DNA from: Thermoplasmatales archaeon | GTDB lineage: Archaea > Thermoplasmatota > E2 > DHVEG-1 | Length of the DNA: 57,229 bases | Assembly (NCBI GenBank): GCA_020350825.1 | Contig: CP070724.1 | Coordinates: 1,791,436-1,848,664, forward strand | Direction: 5' to 3' | Part shown: one piece after another, positions 43,187 to 53,188 of the stretch | How positions within the stretch are numbered: position 1 is the stretch's first letter | How the letters are laid out: each line of letters begins with the position of its first letter | Program-made: the position numbers and the translations under genes | The notes under the pieces: generated by a model | What the model saw: only the letters and a program-made list of their open reading frames with translations | The model's database searches: none | What the model was told of the DNA's origin: nothing

Positions 43187-44302
43187 TTAAATTGGCAATG
43201 GACTTCTTTCAACTTCTAATCTATCTGCAGTTGGATATTCTTCCACCATAAAACATTTACATCCCTTCATTTTAAGTTCTGACGCAATTTTTTCTAAAAT
43301 CCATAATCCAATTTCAATCCTGCTTCTTTCTTTATTTAAAAAAATAAATTTTTCTGGGATATCATATTTTTCTTTCAATGAGACAAATAATTGATCTAAA
43401 CGTGCATCTTGTTTGTATATCACGCCTTTAATTATTGTTCCTTCATCTGTTATAACTTCATATTCTTTGGCAACATTTCGTGCCCTACGCTTTATCCTAT
43501 TTTTAAGTTGAATACCATCTTTGAAAGAAACTGAACAATAATGAACCCCAATATCAAGGTCTTCGTTATTTGCCATATTTAAAACAGCAATAGCAGATTC
43601 TTCGCTACCCTTAACCGCTGCAGAAATATCATCCTTAGCTACATAATTCCTATTATTTAGCGATTCACAGTTTCTCTCAGAATATTCAAGTTCATTTAAA
43701 TTAATCCAACGTAATTCATTATCATCTGCCCATTTAATCAGAGAAAACATTTCTTCTTCCATATCTGGAATGACAGGTATTTCTAAAGCAACATCTATTT
43801 GTGCATCTAACACATTTTTAATTGAAACTTTTATTGGATTATTATCCATATCGCTCCAGTATTTAGGAAATGGATGAAATCTTATTTCATCAAGATCAAC
43901 GGAGGCAAGATCCACTATGCGATCAGCATTTTTGAGACCAGATGTATATAAATGAATGTGAAATTCGGATCCAAATACATCTTTTAAAAGAGATATGTAT
44001 TTTTTTACTCTTTTCCAAACAATAAGCGGATCCCCTCCTGTAAAACCAGCCCCATTTGCATCAATGTATTCTGCTTCACGAATCAATTTTTTTGTGTCAT
44101 CTTCGTTGTCTAACTCCCATTCATTAGCAAATATCCGATCCTTTCCACCTTTTTTAAAGCTCAAAGGGCAGTAAAAACATTTAGTAGGGCATAAACCTGT
44201 TACCAGCACCACCATTTTTGAACCTTGCGCACACATCTTGCATGCAGGTGATAAAGGAGCAATGTATAAACTGTTATTAAGCCAAGAAGTAATTTCTTTC
44301 AT
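43187..44302 (-). CDS. Radical SAM protein
   Basis: A 371-residue enzyme with the iron-sulfur signature CPTKCFYCPLS (CxxxCxxC) and a radical SAM barrel (TGGDPLIVW as the GGDP-like motif). An N-terminal CKMC pair may bind another metal. The C-terminal half (about 275-371) is not a known domain to me. It resembles archaeal radical SAM proteins annotated as pyruvate formate-lyase activating enzyme-like. It sits on its own between the ribosomal operon and tRNA-Ile. Its substrate is unknown. Confidence 0.82.
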   Translation of the reverse strand: MKEITSWLNNSLYIAPLSPACKMCAQGSKMVVLVTGLCPTKCFYCPLSFKKGGKDRIFANEWELDNEDDTKKLIREAEYIDANGAGFTGGDPLIVWKRVKKYISLLKDVFGSEFHIHLYTSGLKNADRIVDLASVDLDEIRFHPFPKYWSDMDNNPIKVSIKNVLDAQIDVALEIPVIPDMEEEMFSLIKWADDNELRWINLNELEYSERNCESLNNRNYVAKDDISAAVKGSEESAIAVLNMANNEDLDIGVHYCSVSFKDGIQLKNRIKRRARNVAKEYEVITDEGTIIKGVIYKQDARLDQLFVSLKEKYDIPEKFIFLNKERSRIEIGLWILEKIASELKMKGCKCFMVEEYPTADRLEVERSPLPI

Positions 44303-44363
44303 TTGATTTATAATATTGGTTCATGGTATTAATATATCTGTTGTACCATAAGAAAATACGTAT

Positions 44364-44437
44364 GGGCTCGGAGAGATTTGAACTCTCGACCTCCCGGTTA
44401 TCAGCCGGGTGCTCCAACCAACCTAAGCTACGAGCCC
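44364..44437 (-). tRNA. tRNA-Ile (anticodon GAT)
   Basis: Reading the minus strand: acceptor GGGCTCG pairs with CGAGCCC; D-arm has GCTTAG; the anticodon stem CCCGG/CCGGG encloses CTGATAA, with anticodon GAT; and the T-arm has GTTCAAATC. It spans 74 bases. There is no intron, and CCA is not encoded. Confidence 0.95.
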
Positions 44438-44679
44438 AATTGAAGGTGATAATACACTTTTCCTATAAAAATTAATTCCACGATACCAATTTGTCTCCAC
44501 CTTTTTATCCGATATCCGATGATTTCTTCAGATTATTGATATACTTATAAAAGTTAAATAGTTCTACAGTAGAATCCGCACAAATATGAAATAATCCTCG
44601 ATAAAAATAAATGGAAATTTGGTGTATCACTAAAGATATATTATCCTATTGAAAATAATAATTTATGAATGCATTGATT

Positions 44680-45210
44680 TTAGATTAGATTCATTCCAGC
44701 AGGATGGCTTTGGGATACATAGGTAGTATAGACATTACTATTGACCTTTGATTGGGTAACTTGAGTAGTAACATGACTAACTTTAGGACCGATATATGTA
44801 ATGGATAAATCAAGAGTTACTATTTCTCCATCGTTCACATAGATAGGACCGGCCCAAGCACCTAAATATAAAGGTAACTTAGCAGCTCGGACAAATAGAT
44901 ACCTACCTGGTTCAACTTGCATTTTATATGTACCTTTACCATTTATTAATAGGTGGGTAATAGCGAAACCAAATTCTCTACCACCATCTGACTTATTGCC
45001 AAATGCTGATACTCTCACAAAAGATACTGGGTTCCCATTCTGATTGGTAACCGTACCTTTTATAGTTCCCGTACCAATCTTTTGCAATAGTATTGGTCTA
45101 TATTTTTCTATCCGATGTGATCCTAGTGTGGCACCTGCTGTAAAACAGGCGCTAACAACGGTTAAAACAATGAGGCTTATAACTAAAATCGACAAAAATT
45201 CTTTCTTCAT
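44680..45210 (-). CDS. Exported protein with carboxypeptidase-regulatory-like beta domain
   Basis: A 176-residue protein with a signal peptide (LSILVISLIVLTVVSACF) and a beta-sandwich (GTIKGTVTNQNGNPVSFVRV, then KMQVEPGRYLF) of the carboxypeptidase-regulatory/CnaB-like type. The tail is Thr/Ser/Val-rich. It lies next to the M14 peptidase gene on the same strand with a 125-base gap. No enzyme motif. Confidence 0.7.
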   Translation of the reverse strand: MKKEFLSILVISLIVLTVVSACFTAGATLGSHRIEKYRPILLQKIGTGTIKGTVTNQNGNPVSFVRVSAFGNKSDGGREFGFAITHLLINGKGTYKMQVEPGRYLFVRAAKLPLYLGAWAGPIYVNDGEIVTLDLSITYIGPKVSHVTTQVTQSKVNSNVYTTYVSQSHPAGMNLI

Positions 45211-45335
45211 ATTTTAACCCCCTTTTTTTATCAAATAATATAAGACATTATGGTATATAAATCTTTATAAAAAATAACCCTGTTTTTCTACCTGAGTACA
45301 AGTATGTTATTGTATCAATCTTCTAATTTATAGTA

Positions 45336-47450
45336 TTATATACCACCACTAGGGTCAACCTTGATAAAAATCAGAAATACCTTTGCACCTTGTTCTCTGA
45401 TATCTGAAGATCCATGTGGCTCTTCCATAGTAAACGTTATTTTTGTAATTCCGAATCCTAATATTAGTGATGAACTAACTATTGCTTCGCCACCGTCAGG
45501 AATACTTGGAGTCGTGCCGGTTGTTTCTCTACCAAGAAGTATAATACCACCTTCCAAGGTGATGCTCCAATCTACGTCGGTTGCTTCAGCGCCACCTATA
45601 TTTTTGATTACTGCGTTTACTTTTAGGAGACCACCAGTGATAAAGCCTGCATCAAGTTCAGGTGCAAAAATCGTAATATTAAAAGGTCCTGACCAGGCGC
45701 CTTCTGCATTTAGGGCGTTCTTGGCTTTTCCTCTAATAGAATATGTTCCCTTTTCAGTCCATGTATGACTTATGGTTATGTTATCTCCAGAAGCATAAGG
45801 TCCAATCCATTCTTCTATTGTTCCGTCCCCCCATTCTATCCAATAATATACATCTTCATTTAAAGGGTCCGTGGTCATGATTGTAAACTCGTATTCCTTC
45901 CCCACGTCTCCTTTAGTCGGACCATCTATGTCTGGTGCATCCGGTGGATTATTATCTCGTACAAGCAGAATATCAAGAATTTCGGCACTATCAGGTGTTA
46001 TTGTTACTTGATGACTTTGGTTAGTGTAGTCAGGTGCCGAAAAATTAATGGTATAGTCACCCGCAGGGAGGAATAAATGATAACGGCCAAAGGAACTTTC
46101 ACTCTTGAACACTTCACCATTGGGGAAGGTTACTCCAATTAGGTTAATCGTAGCTTCTAGCGGCTGCCCTGTGATCGAATCTGTTACATGCCCGCTCAGC
46201 GGGATAGACCGTTCGAGCATCCACAAAGCACCTGGCCAAACTAAAGCAGCCTCAGCCTGAGCGCTAGAGTAACTTGGTTGGAACTGGGTATGGGTTTCAA
46301 TTAAGTTACCATAAGATCCATTCGTCCACAGCTGCCACTCATAGTTTTCACCCTCGGCACTTGGGCCTCGTATACTTCCTCCATAACCGGAAGCTATGGA
46401 TAACTGTACAGCTTCAGACTGAAGGAAGGAATCAAATGGATGACTATGGCAATAAGAATCGTATCCCCAGAGAACTTCACGACCAGAGGAGTGGTAGTCT
46501 ACCACCTTAGTAAAATGTCTGTCGTTACTAAAGGCAATCATTGTCTGTGTCTCAGGCTCAGATGCAGAACTAGGGCCTTTATAGGTCTCTGAATAAGGAT
46601 CTGTACTTCCTGAACATCCGCCATTCCAGCCAAATGGGTAATTTCGATTAAGATCAACTCCATCTGGAGGGCGTTTGTTCTTCCTCCACATGTTGTTTAC
46701 GTTGAAAACATGGACATAACCATCAGGATTCCAAACTGGAGAAATCCAGATTTCATATTCATCAACTAATGTAGTAATTTGGGGATCAGATCCATACTCT
46801 GTAGTAAGTTGCTCGATAGCATACAACGCAATTACAGGAGTGACAGTTTCCCGAGCATGATGACAGCTAACCATTAAAAACGTAGGCTCGTCCTCATCCT
46901 GATCTACATTGTCAGAGATTTTGACGGCATACAGATTTCGACCCTCGAAAGTAGGAGAGACACCGTATGTAGTTGTAAGATCAACAACCTTACATATCGA
47001 TGGATAAGTAGTTTCCGCAGCATTCATCTCTGCATAGATCTGGGTTAGATCAGGATAGCCAGGTGGCGGAGGAAGGGGACCTTTTCCTCGCTCGGCTTGG
47101 ATTTCGCGCAACGGCCGGCCCTTTTCCAATGTAACTGGCTTATATCCCTGCTCCTCCAACTGGATCAGTTCTCCGGAGGTAACGATTAATTCCAGAGAGG
47201 TTGTAGTCACTGTCCCTCGCAACACATCAAATCCATCGAACTTCAATTTGGATGCAACCGTCTGAGCATTAGGTATGTCTATACGTATATGACTAGATGT
47301 ATAAGAGAATGCATTCGTATCTGATTCTGTTTCGTCGTTAGTCGTACCATAACTCTCCCCTGTTGAAACAGAAAAAGCAGTTGTAACAAATAATATGCAT
47401 ATTGCTAGACCTAAAACAAATTTTATTTTTTTCTCCATATTTTTCTTCAT
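45336..47450 (-). CDS. Secreted M14-type zinc carboxypeptidase with Ig-like and PKD-like domains
   Basis: A 704-residue exported protein. After a signal peptide (residues about 8-28) and propeptide, the M14 catalytic domain (about 130-410) carries H198-A-R-E201 (SCHHARE) and a further His (VVDYHSSG) as zinc ligands, and Glu in NLIETHTQ as general base. A carboxypeptidase-regulatory domain (SGHVTDSITGQPL), a PKD domain (YYWIEWGDG) and a CARDB-like domain follow. It trims C-terminal residues of proteins outside the cell, complementing the C25-type protease. Neither tag nor promoter element is present. Confidence 0.85.
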   Translation of the reverse strand: MKKNMEKKIKFVLGLAICILFVTTAFSVSTGESYGTTNDETESDTNAFSYTSSHIRIDIPNAQTVASKLKFDGFDVLRGTVTTTSLELIVTSGELIQLEEQGYKPVTLEKGRPLREIQAERGKGPLPPPPGYPDLTQIYAEMNAAETTYPSICKVVDLTTTYGVSPTFEGRNLYAVKISDNVDQDEDEPTFLMVSCHHARETVTPVIALYAIEQLTTEYGSDPQITTLVDEYEIWISPVWNPDGYVHVFNVNNMWRKNKRPPDGVDLNRNYPFGWNGGCSGSTDPYSETYKGPSSASEPETQTMIAFSNDRHFTKVVDYHSSGREVLWGYDSYCHSHPFDSFLQSEAVQLSIASGYGGSIRGPSAEGENYEWQLWTNGSYGNLIETHTQFQPSYSSAQAEAALVWPGALWMLERSIPLSGHVTDSITGQPLEATINLIGVTFPNGEVFKSESSFGRYHLFLPAGDYTINFSAPDYTNQSHQVTITPDSAEILDILLVRDNNPPDAPDIDGPTKGDVGKEYEFTIMTTDPLNEDVYYWIEWGDGTIEEWIGPYASGDNITISHTWTEKGTYSIRGKAKNALNAEGAWSGPFNITIFAPELDAGFITGGLLKVNAVIKNIGGAEATDVDWSITLEGGIILLGRETTGTTPSIPDGGEAIVSSSLILGFGITKITFTMEEPHGSSDIREQGAKVFLIFIKVDPSGGI

Positions 47451-47600
47451 TATTCAATCCCCTATATAATAATATAAAGTTCGGTTATATAAACGTTTAC
47501 AATAATAGATAATTAGATTTTCTCACAAGTTTATATTAGTTAATTTTGTCCACGACTCTTCCGTAGGTTTTATTACATACTTATTTGATTTCGGATTCAG

Positions 47601-49118
47601 ATGGATGTTGATAAAACAATTAAAGAGCTGTCTCAAAACGAGAAAAAAGTACTTTTAACTCTCAAAAAACTTAACGGAAAAGGATCTCCAGAAGATATCT
47701 TGAAAAACGGTGATTTTAATCAAGAAGTAGAAGTTATGAATGCCTCTTCCTGGCTTCAATCAAAGAGATTAGTTAGTATTGAAGAACACATAAAAACTGT
47801 TTATTCTTTGGGAAAAGAAGGAAAACGTTTTTTGGAAAAAGGATTACCAGAGAGAAGAGCATTAAAATTAATTTATGAAAAAAAAGGAAAAACAATTTTA
47901 AAAGAGCTTGCTGTCTCTCTAGAAAAAAACGAAATACCAATTGCCATTGGCTGGCTTAAAAAAAACGATTGGGTGAACATAAGAAAAGATAAAGAAACAT
48001 TTTTAGAAATTTCAGAAAAAGGAAAAAAAGCGCTAACTGAAGAGAGTGATGATGAAAAAATAATTCAACTTCTCAAAGAAAACGACAATATAGAGATTGG
48101 TAAAAATAAAATCAATTCATTGTTATCAAGAAAGAATGTAATTAAAGAGAAGGACATTATTACCAGTACTATACTTTTAACAGAGAAGGGTAAAAAAGCA
48201 CTTGAGAAAGGTTTTGAAATTAAAGATGAAATTTCTCAGGTAACTTCATCTATCATCAAAAACAACGAATGGAAAAGAAATATTATCAGACCCTATGACA
48301 TTAATGCATTTGCACCTGCATTTTATGGAGGAAAGCCACATCCTTTGGTCGATCTAATATCCAAAATCAGACATATAATTTTAGAAATGGGATTTCAGGA
48401 GATCCAAGGGGATTTTGTTGAATCTTGTTTTTGGAATATGGATGTGCTATTTATTCCTCAAGATCACCCGGCAAGAGAAATGCAAGATACCTTGTATTGT
48501 AAAACTCCATCTAAAATAAAAATTGAAGAGAAACAGTTGTTAAGTGAAATCGCAAAGGTGCACGAAAATGGTGGGTCTACCTCATCAACGGGTTGGGGTC
48601 ATGAATTCTCAAAAATTGAGGGTGAACGAGCTCTGTTAAGAACCCACACAACAGTTAATACTATTCGTTATCTTTATAACAATCCAAAACCACCTTCCAA
48701 GGTTTTCTCCATAGGACGTGTTTTTAGAAAGGAGAATATTGATGCTACTCATTTACCCGAGTTTTATCAGATCGAAGGTATTGTTCATGAGAAAGATACC
48801 AACTTTAGACAATTAATTGGCGTTCTAAAAGAATTTTATAAAAGAATAGGTTTTGAAAAGATCCGCTTTAGACCCGGCTATTTCCCATATACAGAACCCA
48901 GCATGGAAGTCGAGGTTTTCTGGAACGACGAATGGATGGAATTAGGTGGAAGTGGCATTTTCAGACCAGAAGTTACAGAACCCGTTGGAGTTAAAAACCC
49001 TGTACTTGCTTGGGGTCTTGGTTTGGAAAGGCTTGCAATGTTGAAGTTTGGTGTGACTGACATACGTAGTTTGTATATTAGCGATTTAGAATGGCTTAGG
49101 AAAAAATCTTTAATTTAA
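47601..49118 (+). CDS. pheS: Phenylalanine--tRNA ligase alpha subunit
   Basis: A 505-residue archaeal/eukaryotic-type subunit. Two or three winged-helix repeats occupy residues 1-215; the catalytic class II core follows with motif 2 FSIGRVFRKENIDATHLPEF and motif 3 (ELGGSGIFRPEV, GLGLERLAMLKFG). The fold charges tRNA-Phe with phenylalanine. pheT is not in the window, which is common in archaea. Confidence 0.93.
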   Translation: MDVDKTIKELSQNEKKVLLTLKKLNGKGSPEDILKNGDFNQEVEVMNASSWLQSKRLVSIEEHIKTVYSLGKEGKRFLEKGLPERRALKLIYEKKGKTILKELAVSLEKNEIPIAIGWLKKNDWVNIRKDKETFLEISEKGKKALTEESDDEKIIQLLKENDNIEIGKNKINSLLSRKNVIKEKDIITSTILLTEKGKKALEKGFEIKDEISQVTSSIIKNNEWKRNIIRPYDINAFAPAFYGGKPHPLVDLISKIRHIILEMGFQEIQGDFVESCFWNMDVLFIPQDHPAREMQDTLYCKTPSKIKIEEKQLLSEIAKVHENGGSTSSTGWGHEFSKIEGERALLRTHTTVNTIRYLYNNPKPPSKVFSIGRVFRKENIDATHLPEFYQIEGIVHEKDTNFRQLIGVLKEFYKRIGFEKIRFRPGYFPYTEPSMEVEVFWNDEWMELGGSGIFRPEVTEPVGVKNPVLAWGLGLERLAMLKFGVTDIRSLYISDLEWLRKKSLI

Positions 49119-49208
49119 CTTTACTTTAACCTTATTTTTAATTTTCTATATGATATACATTCCCACAATATTTATTAAATATTAGACATATTATATTTTC
49201 TGGAAAAT

Positions 49209-49261
49209 GGTAACTATTGTAAACAAACATTTATATATTAACCGGTTTGATAATAGTTACC
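49209..49261. promoter_or_regulatory. Inverted repeat flanking TATA box
   Basis: GGTAACTATT (49209-49218) and AATAGTTACC (49252-49261) are perfect reverse complements, one on each side of the TATA box (CATTTATATATTAACC). The layout is that of an operator where bound repressor would block TBP/TFB access or loop DNA. It precedes the large membrane protein at 49276. Confidence 0.6.
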
Positions 49262-49275
49262 GAGGTTGTGAATAT

Positions 49276-52176
49276 ATGCATTCAAACAGACCACTAAGAG
49301 CAACTCTAATAACAGTTATCTTAGTCTTAGGTTCGTTGTTACCAGCTTTAATTATTTTTCCAATAGTTAGCGGAGATCCATCAACAGGAGAAACTACATT
49401 CTATTTTCATGAATACGATTTTGATCTACTAGAAGGAATTATCGACCAAAATCCTCCAACAAAAGAAAATGATTCAATCCTGCCTCCAAAGATAATTAGT
49501 AAAGAGTTTCCTAGCTGGGTTTTTACATGGTTTCTCTATATTGAAATGCTATCAATTTTAGATGAAATCATCAACGATCCAGATTTTCAAGATTTATTAA
49601 ACGAGACTGGTTTGACAATAGAAGAACTTTTGGAATTGTTAGGTGAAGACCTTACCTTTGTAAATCCCTTTAAAATAAGAGAATCATATTTTTATTTAGG
49701 TGAAGAAACAGTCGCTGTCAAAGGAGACGTCACATATAATCTCTATTTCTTACCAAATTGGCGACCATTATTGCAAAGATATAGGGATAATGTAGAAGTC
49801 AACCTTTATCTTAATAATAAAGTGATTGCTAATAAAACATTTACCCTAACGCAAAAGATTCTCGATAGAAGACCAAAACCTCATACCATAACTATAGAGA
49901 ATGTTGACTTTTCACTTAAACCTGAAGATGAATTAAGTTTTTCCGTAGAAATCGTACCAGCCAATAAAACAATTCATTGGATGGTAGAAAGGGGTGGAAT
50001 TATAAGGCAAAGATCTGAAGAGGACATAAAGAATCTCATAGAAACTGTAGCAATTTTCTTAAGTAATAGGGATAGATTCACGAGAGTAAAATCAATCGGT
50101 GAAACAATCAAGTTATTTCTCAATGAAAGCGAGGTATCTGCAATAAATATTACTTTAGGAGATTTTGCCGAATTCTTTAATGCAATAGTATCATCCTCTT
50201 TTGTTTATGATTCAGTCGCCCATCCTTCATCTGTAACTTTAGAATTTAGATTACCTAGTGAAGATGAAAACACATACATGTATTACCTACACGAAGAAAA
50301 TAAAATGGATGTGGAAAAACCAACAAAAGAAACACCATTAGAGATTGAGTTATCAAAAGAATCTGGGAGTTGGGATGGACCAAATCTTGAAAGGAACAAA
50401 ATATTGAAGAATGCTGTAGCCAGATTATATATAGATCATCGCGATTTATTACGGATTCTTAACTTAATCAAGGGAAAAATCAAAATAAAAGTATCTTTGT
50501 TTGATGGTGATACTGAAATTGATTCCTCAGTAGTAGAATTTGATAGGAATGGTTTGCTTACAAAATCAGGTGAACCAACAATATTTACTTTTGATGAAAT
50601 AAATCGTGAAATAGTATATGATAATAGTTTGAGATTAGAGATTTCTGCTAATGACACACGGTTTGGGCTTCTTGGTTTTCGTAGGTATGCTAAATTGTTA
50701 TATGACTCAACTGAGTATCCATCTTCTCTTACTGTAACATTTGATGAGACAGACCATATTATAATAGATGCTTTTGCTGATCCATCAGATGAGAAAATTG
50801 TACCAGGTGGAAGTGTTAAGTACACCCTAAATATCACAAGCAAGTACGATGATGATATTTATATTAATGTTTCAGAAGATAAAGAGGGTGAATGGAAAGT
50901 TACAATTGCTAGGGATCAGCCAATAGATATATCAGCGGGTGGCTCTGCTAAAGTGTCTGTTTTTGTCAACTCAACAGATAACGAGAAGAAAGCCTATGGT
51001 GGTACCATCGATATGACCTTTGTTGTAAGTGGTAAGACAGGTATTGATAGTCAAACAGCGTCAGCTGAGATATCAGAAGATGCAATAGAATATAATGTGA
51101 ATATAGTGGTCAGTACTGATAGTAAAAACATAAAAAAAGGTGAAAATGGTACATTATACTTCATTATTGAAAATAAGAATACAGGCGCAATAGATGATGT
51201 AGACAGCTATACGATAACTGTTACATCGCAAAATAATTGGGAGATTAAACATACCGAAACAATTAAGAATTTAATGGTAGAAACAAAAACAGATCCTGAG
51301 AGAATTTTTGCAATAATAAGTGTACCTAAGAATACTACTTTTGAATCTGACATGATTACATTTACCGTTACTTCCGATAGTGATAGCGAGGCGTTTGCAT
51401 CAATAACCGTAACAGTTAATGTTCTTGGTTTAAGTTTTTTGGAGAGTATATACGAATTTTTTGAGTCTGCATCAGATGATTTAGGCTTCGATGATATGTT
51501 TGGTACCTATGCCCCTATTGCATTAGCAACTATACTGATGATAATAATTTTGTTCATAATAATAATACTTGCATTATTATTGACAAGGAAATCTGTGAAT
51601 ATCATATGTACAGAACGTATAAAAGAAATTGATCCTGATGATGAAGCTAGTTTTGAAATCACCATTAAGAATCCGACTAGAAAGACTCAAACATATAAAA
51701 TATTCTCACCCGAAAACCCATCATCACCTAAATGGGAAAAATCAATAGAAACAGAAAAGATTACAATAATGGCACGTCAATCAAAAAAAGTATTATTAAC
51801 AGTCAAGCCAACGGAACTTGCAGAGCCCAATGATTGGACAGAGACCAAAGTTAAAGTTAATATTTTAGGTAAAAAAAAGTCGGAAGATATCACCATAATG
51901 ACTATGGTAAAAGACGGTAAGACAATATTAAAAATCATCGATATATTTACCTGGCCAAAAAAATTCAAAAAAGGCGATAGAGTAATAACTTCTTTTAAAT
52001 TAGAAAATAAAGGAAATATCACGGCAAGAAATGTTAATGCAGTATTGTATTTGAATAACAAGGAAAAGAATAAAGTAGAGGTAACTATTCCAAGTGGGGG
52101 ATATGCTGATATTAGAATGCCCTGGATTGCTATCAAAGGTAAAAATAAGTTACACATAAAAGCAATAGAACAGTAA
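49276..52176 (+). CDS. Large membrane-anchored extracellular protein with CARDB/NEW3-like domains
   Basis: A 966-residue protein with an N-terminal membrane or signal segment (about 9-35), a long extracellular region with CARDB/NEW3-type beta domains (around 500-740; YTLNITSKYDDDIYINVSED), a membrane segment at about 755-785 (IALATILMIIILFIIIILAL) and a cytoplasm-side or second beta region (NIICTERIKEIDPDDEASFE). ATG 49276 is favoured because GAGGT precedes it and the upstream frame overlaps the operator. It may be a surface-layer or adhesion protein. The coiled-coil gene follows 47 bases later. Confidence 0.7.
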   Translation: MHSNRPLRATLITVILVLGSLLPALIIFPIVSGDPSTGETTFYFHEYDFDLLEGIIDQNPPTKENDSILPPKIISKEFPSWVFTWFLYIEMLSILDEIINDPDFQDLLNETGLTIEELLELLGEDLTFVNPFKIRESYFYLGEETVAVKGDVTYNLYFLPNWRPLLQRYRDNVEVNLYLNNKVIANKTFTLTQKILDRRPKPHTITIENVDFSLKPEDELSFSVEIVPANKTIHWMVERGGIIRQRSEEDIKNLIETVAIFLSNRDRFTRVKSIGETIKLFLNESEVSAINITLGDFAEFFNAIVSSSFVYDSVAHPSSVTLEFRLPSEDENTYMYYLHEENKMDVEKPTKETPLEIELSKESGSWDGPNLERNKILKNAVARLYIDHRDLLRILNLIKGKIKIKVSLFDGDTEIDSSVVEFDRNGLLTKSGEPTIFTFDEINREIVYDNSLRLEISANDTRFGLLGFRRYAKLLYDSTEYPSSLTVTFDETDHIIIDAFADPSDEKIVPGGSVKYTLNITSKYDDDIYINVSEDKEGEWKVTIARDQPIDISAGGSAKVSVFVNSTDNEKKAYGGTIDMTFVVSGKTGIDSQTASAEISEDAIEYNVNIVVSTDSKNIKKGENGTLYFIIENKNTGAIDDVDSYTITVTSQNNWEIKHTETIKNLMVETKTDPERIFAIISVPKNTTFESDMITFTVTSDSDSEAFASITVTVNVLGLSFLESIYEFFESASDDLGFDDMFGTYAPIALATILMIIILFIIIILALLLTRKSVNIICTERIKEIDPDDEASFEITIKNPTRKTQTYKIFSPENPSSPKWEKSIETEKITIMARQSKKVLLTVKPTELAEPNDWTETKVKVNILGKKKSEDITIMTMVKDGKTILKIIDIFTWPKKFKKGDRVITSFKLENKGNITARNVNAVLYLNNKEKNKVEVTIPSGGYADIRMPWIAIKGKNKLHIKAIEQ

Positions 52177-52223
52177 TAATATATAATAGGAAATAATTTA
52201 GGTATCAAAAGGGTGTGCTTCTA

Positions 52224-53111
52224 GTGGTAAAAGATGAATCTAAAAAGAGAGAACAACAAGAACAACTGAAAAATGCTGAAAAAAAATACCAGAGTTTAAT
52301 ACAAAAAAGAAACGAACTGAACGACATAGCAAAACTTGTTCGAGAAGAGAGGGATATGCTCAATGAAAAGCGAAAAGAAATCACAGAGCAGATGAAGAAA
52401 AACAAAGAAGAAAGAGATGAACTTGTCTCTAAAATGAGGCAACACAAAGAGATGAGAAACAAACTTCAACAGCAGGCAAAAGAATTAATCAAAACTAAAC
52501 AGAAAAAAAGAGGAGATGTTATTAGAAATTTGCCTTTAAGAATCGAAGAATTGAAGGCAGATGTTCAGATGCTGGAATATAAACAAGAAACAGTTCCCAT
52601 GAACACTAAAAAAGAAAATGAATTAATTGATGAGATAAAGGTAAAAAGAGAAGAATATAATAAAGGAAAAAAGCAGCTGGAAAAACAACAAATAATAGAG
52701 ACTGATCTCTCAGATACTGATAACGCTATAACTGAACTTTTTAAGAAAGCAGATGAAGAACATGAAAAAGTTCAGAAATATTATAATGAAAGCCAGAAAA
52801 AACATGAAGAGTATATGAAATTTGTAACAGAAACATCTGCTTCTATAAATGAGTCTAATAAAAAACATAAAAAATATGTCGAAATAAGAGAGGAAGCACA
52901 GAAACATCATGAGAAAGCCATGGAAATGCTCTCAAAGATAATGTCCGTGAAAAAAGATAGAAGGAAGCGTTGGCAAGAATCAAAAGAAATTCTACGAAAT
53001 CAAAATATCAAAGCTCAAAAGGAATTATTTGATAAAGAGAAACTTGCCGAAGCTGCTGATGAATCAGTTAATGCCTTGAAAAAGGGTAAAAAAATTTCGC
53101 TATCAGGATAA
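52224..53111 (+). CDS. Archaeal coiled-coil protein (COG1340-like)
   Basis: A 295-residue protein that is coiled coil nearly throughout (EQLKNAEKKYQSLIQKRNEL, LRQQ- and KKHEEY-type heptads). It fits COG1340, a group of archaeal coiled-coil proteins of unsettled function. GTG 52224 (VVKDES) is preferred because AGGGTG lies at 52209-52214; the frame is open to GTG 52215. The end is basic and disordered. Confidence 0.75.
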   Translation: MVKDESKKREQQEQLKNAEKKYQSLIQKRNELNDIAKLVREERDMLNEKRKEITEQMKKNKEERDELVSKMRQHKEMRNKLQQQAKELIKTKQKKRGDVIRNLPLRIEELKADVQMLEYKQETVPMNTKKENELIDEIKVKREEYNKGKKQLEKQQIIETDLSDTDNAITELFKKADEEHEKVQKYYNESQKKHEEYMKFVTETSASINESNKKHKKYVEIREEAQKHHEKAMEMLSKIMSVKKDRRKRWQESKEILRNQNIKAQKELFDKEKLAEAADESVNALKKGKKISLSG

Positions 53112-53188
53112 TATACATACGGCGATTATCGAAAAATTAATCGGCAATTTTAAATATTAAATTTTGCTTTGCCCACTTTGTGGCCATT

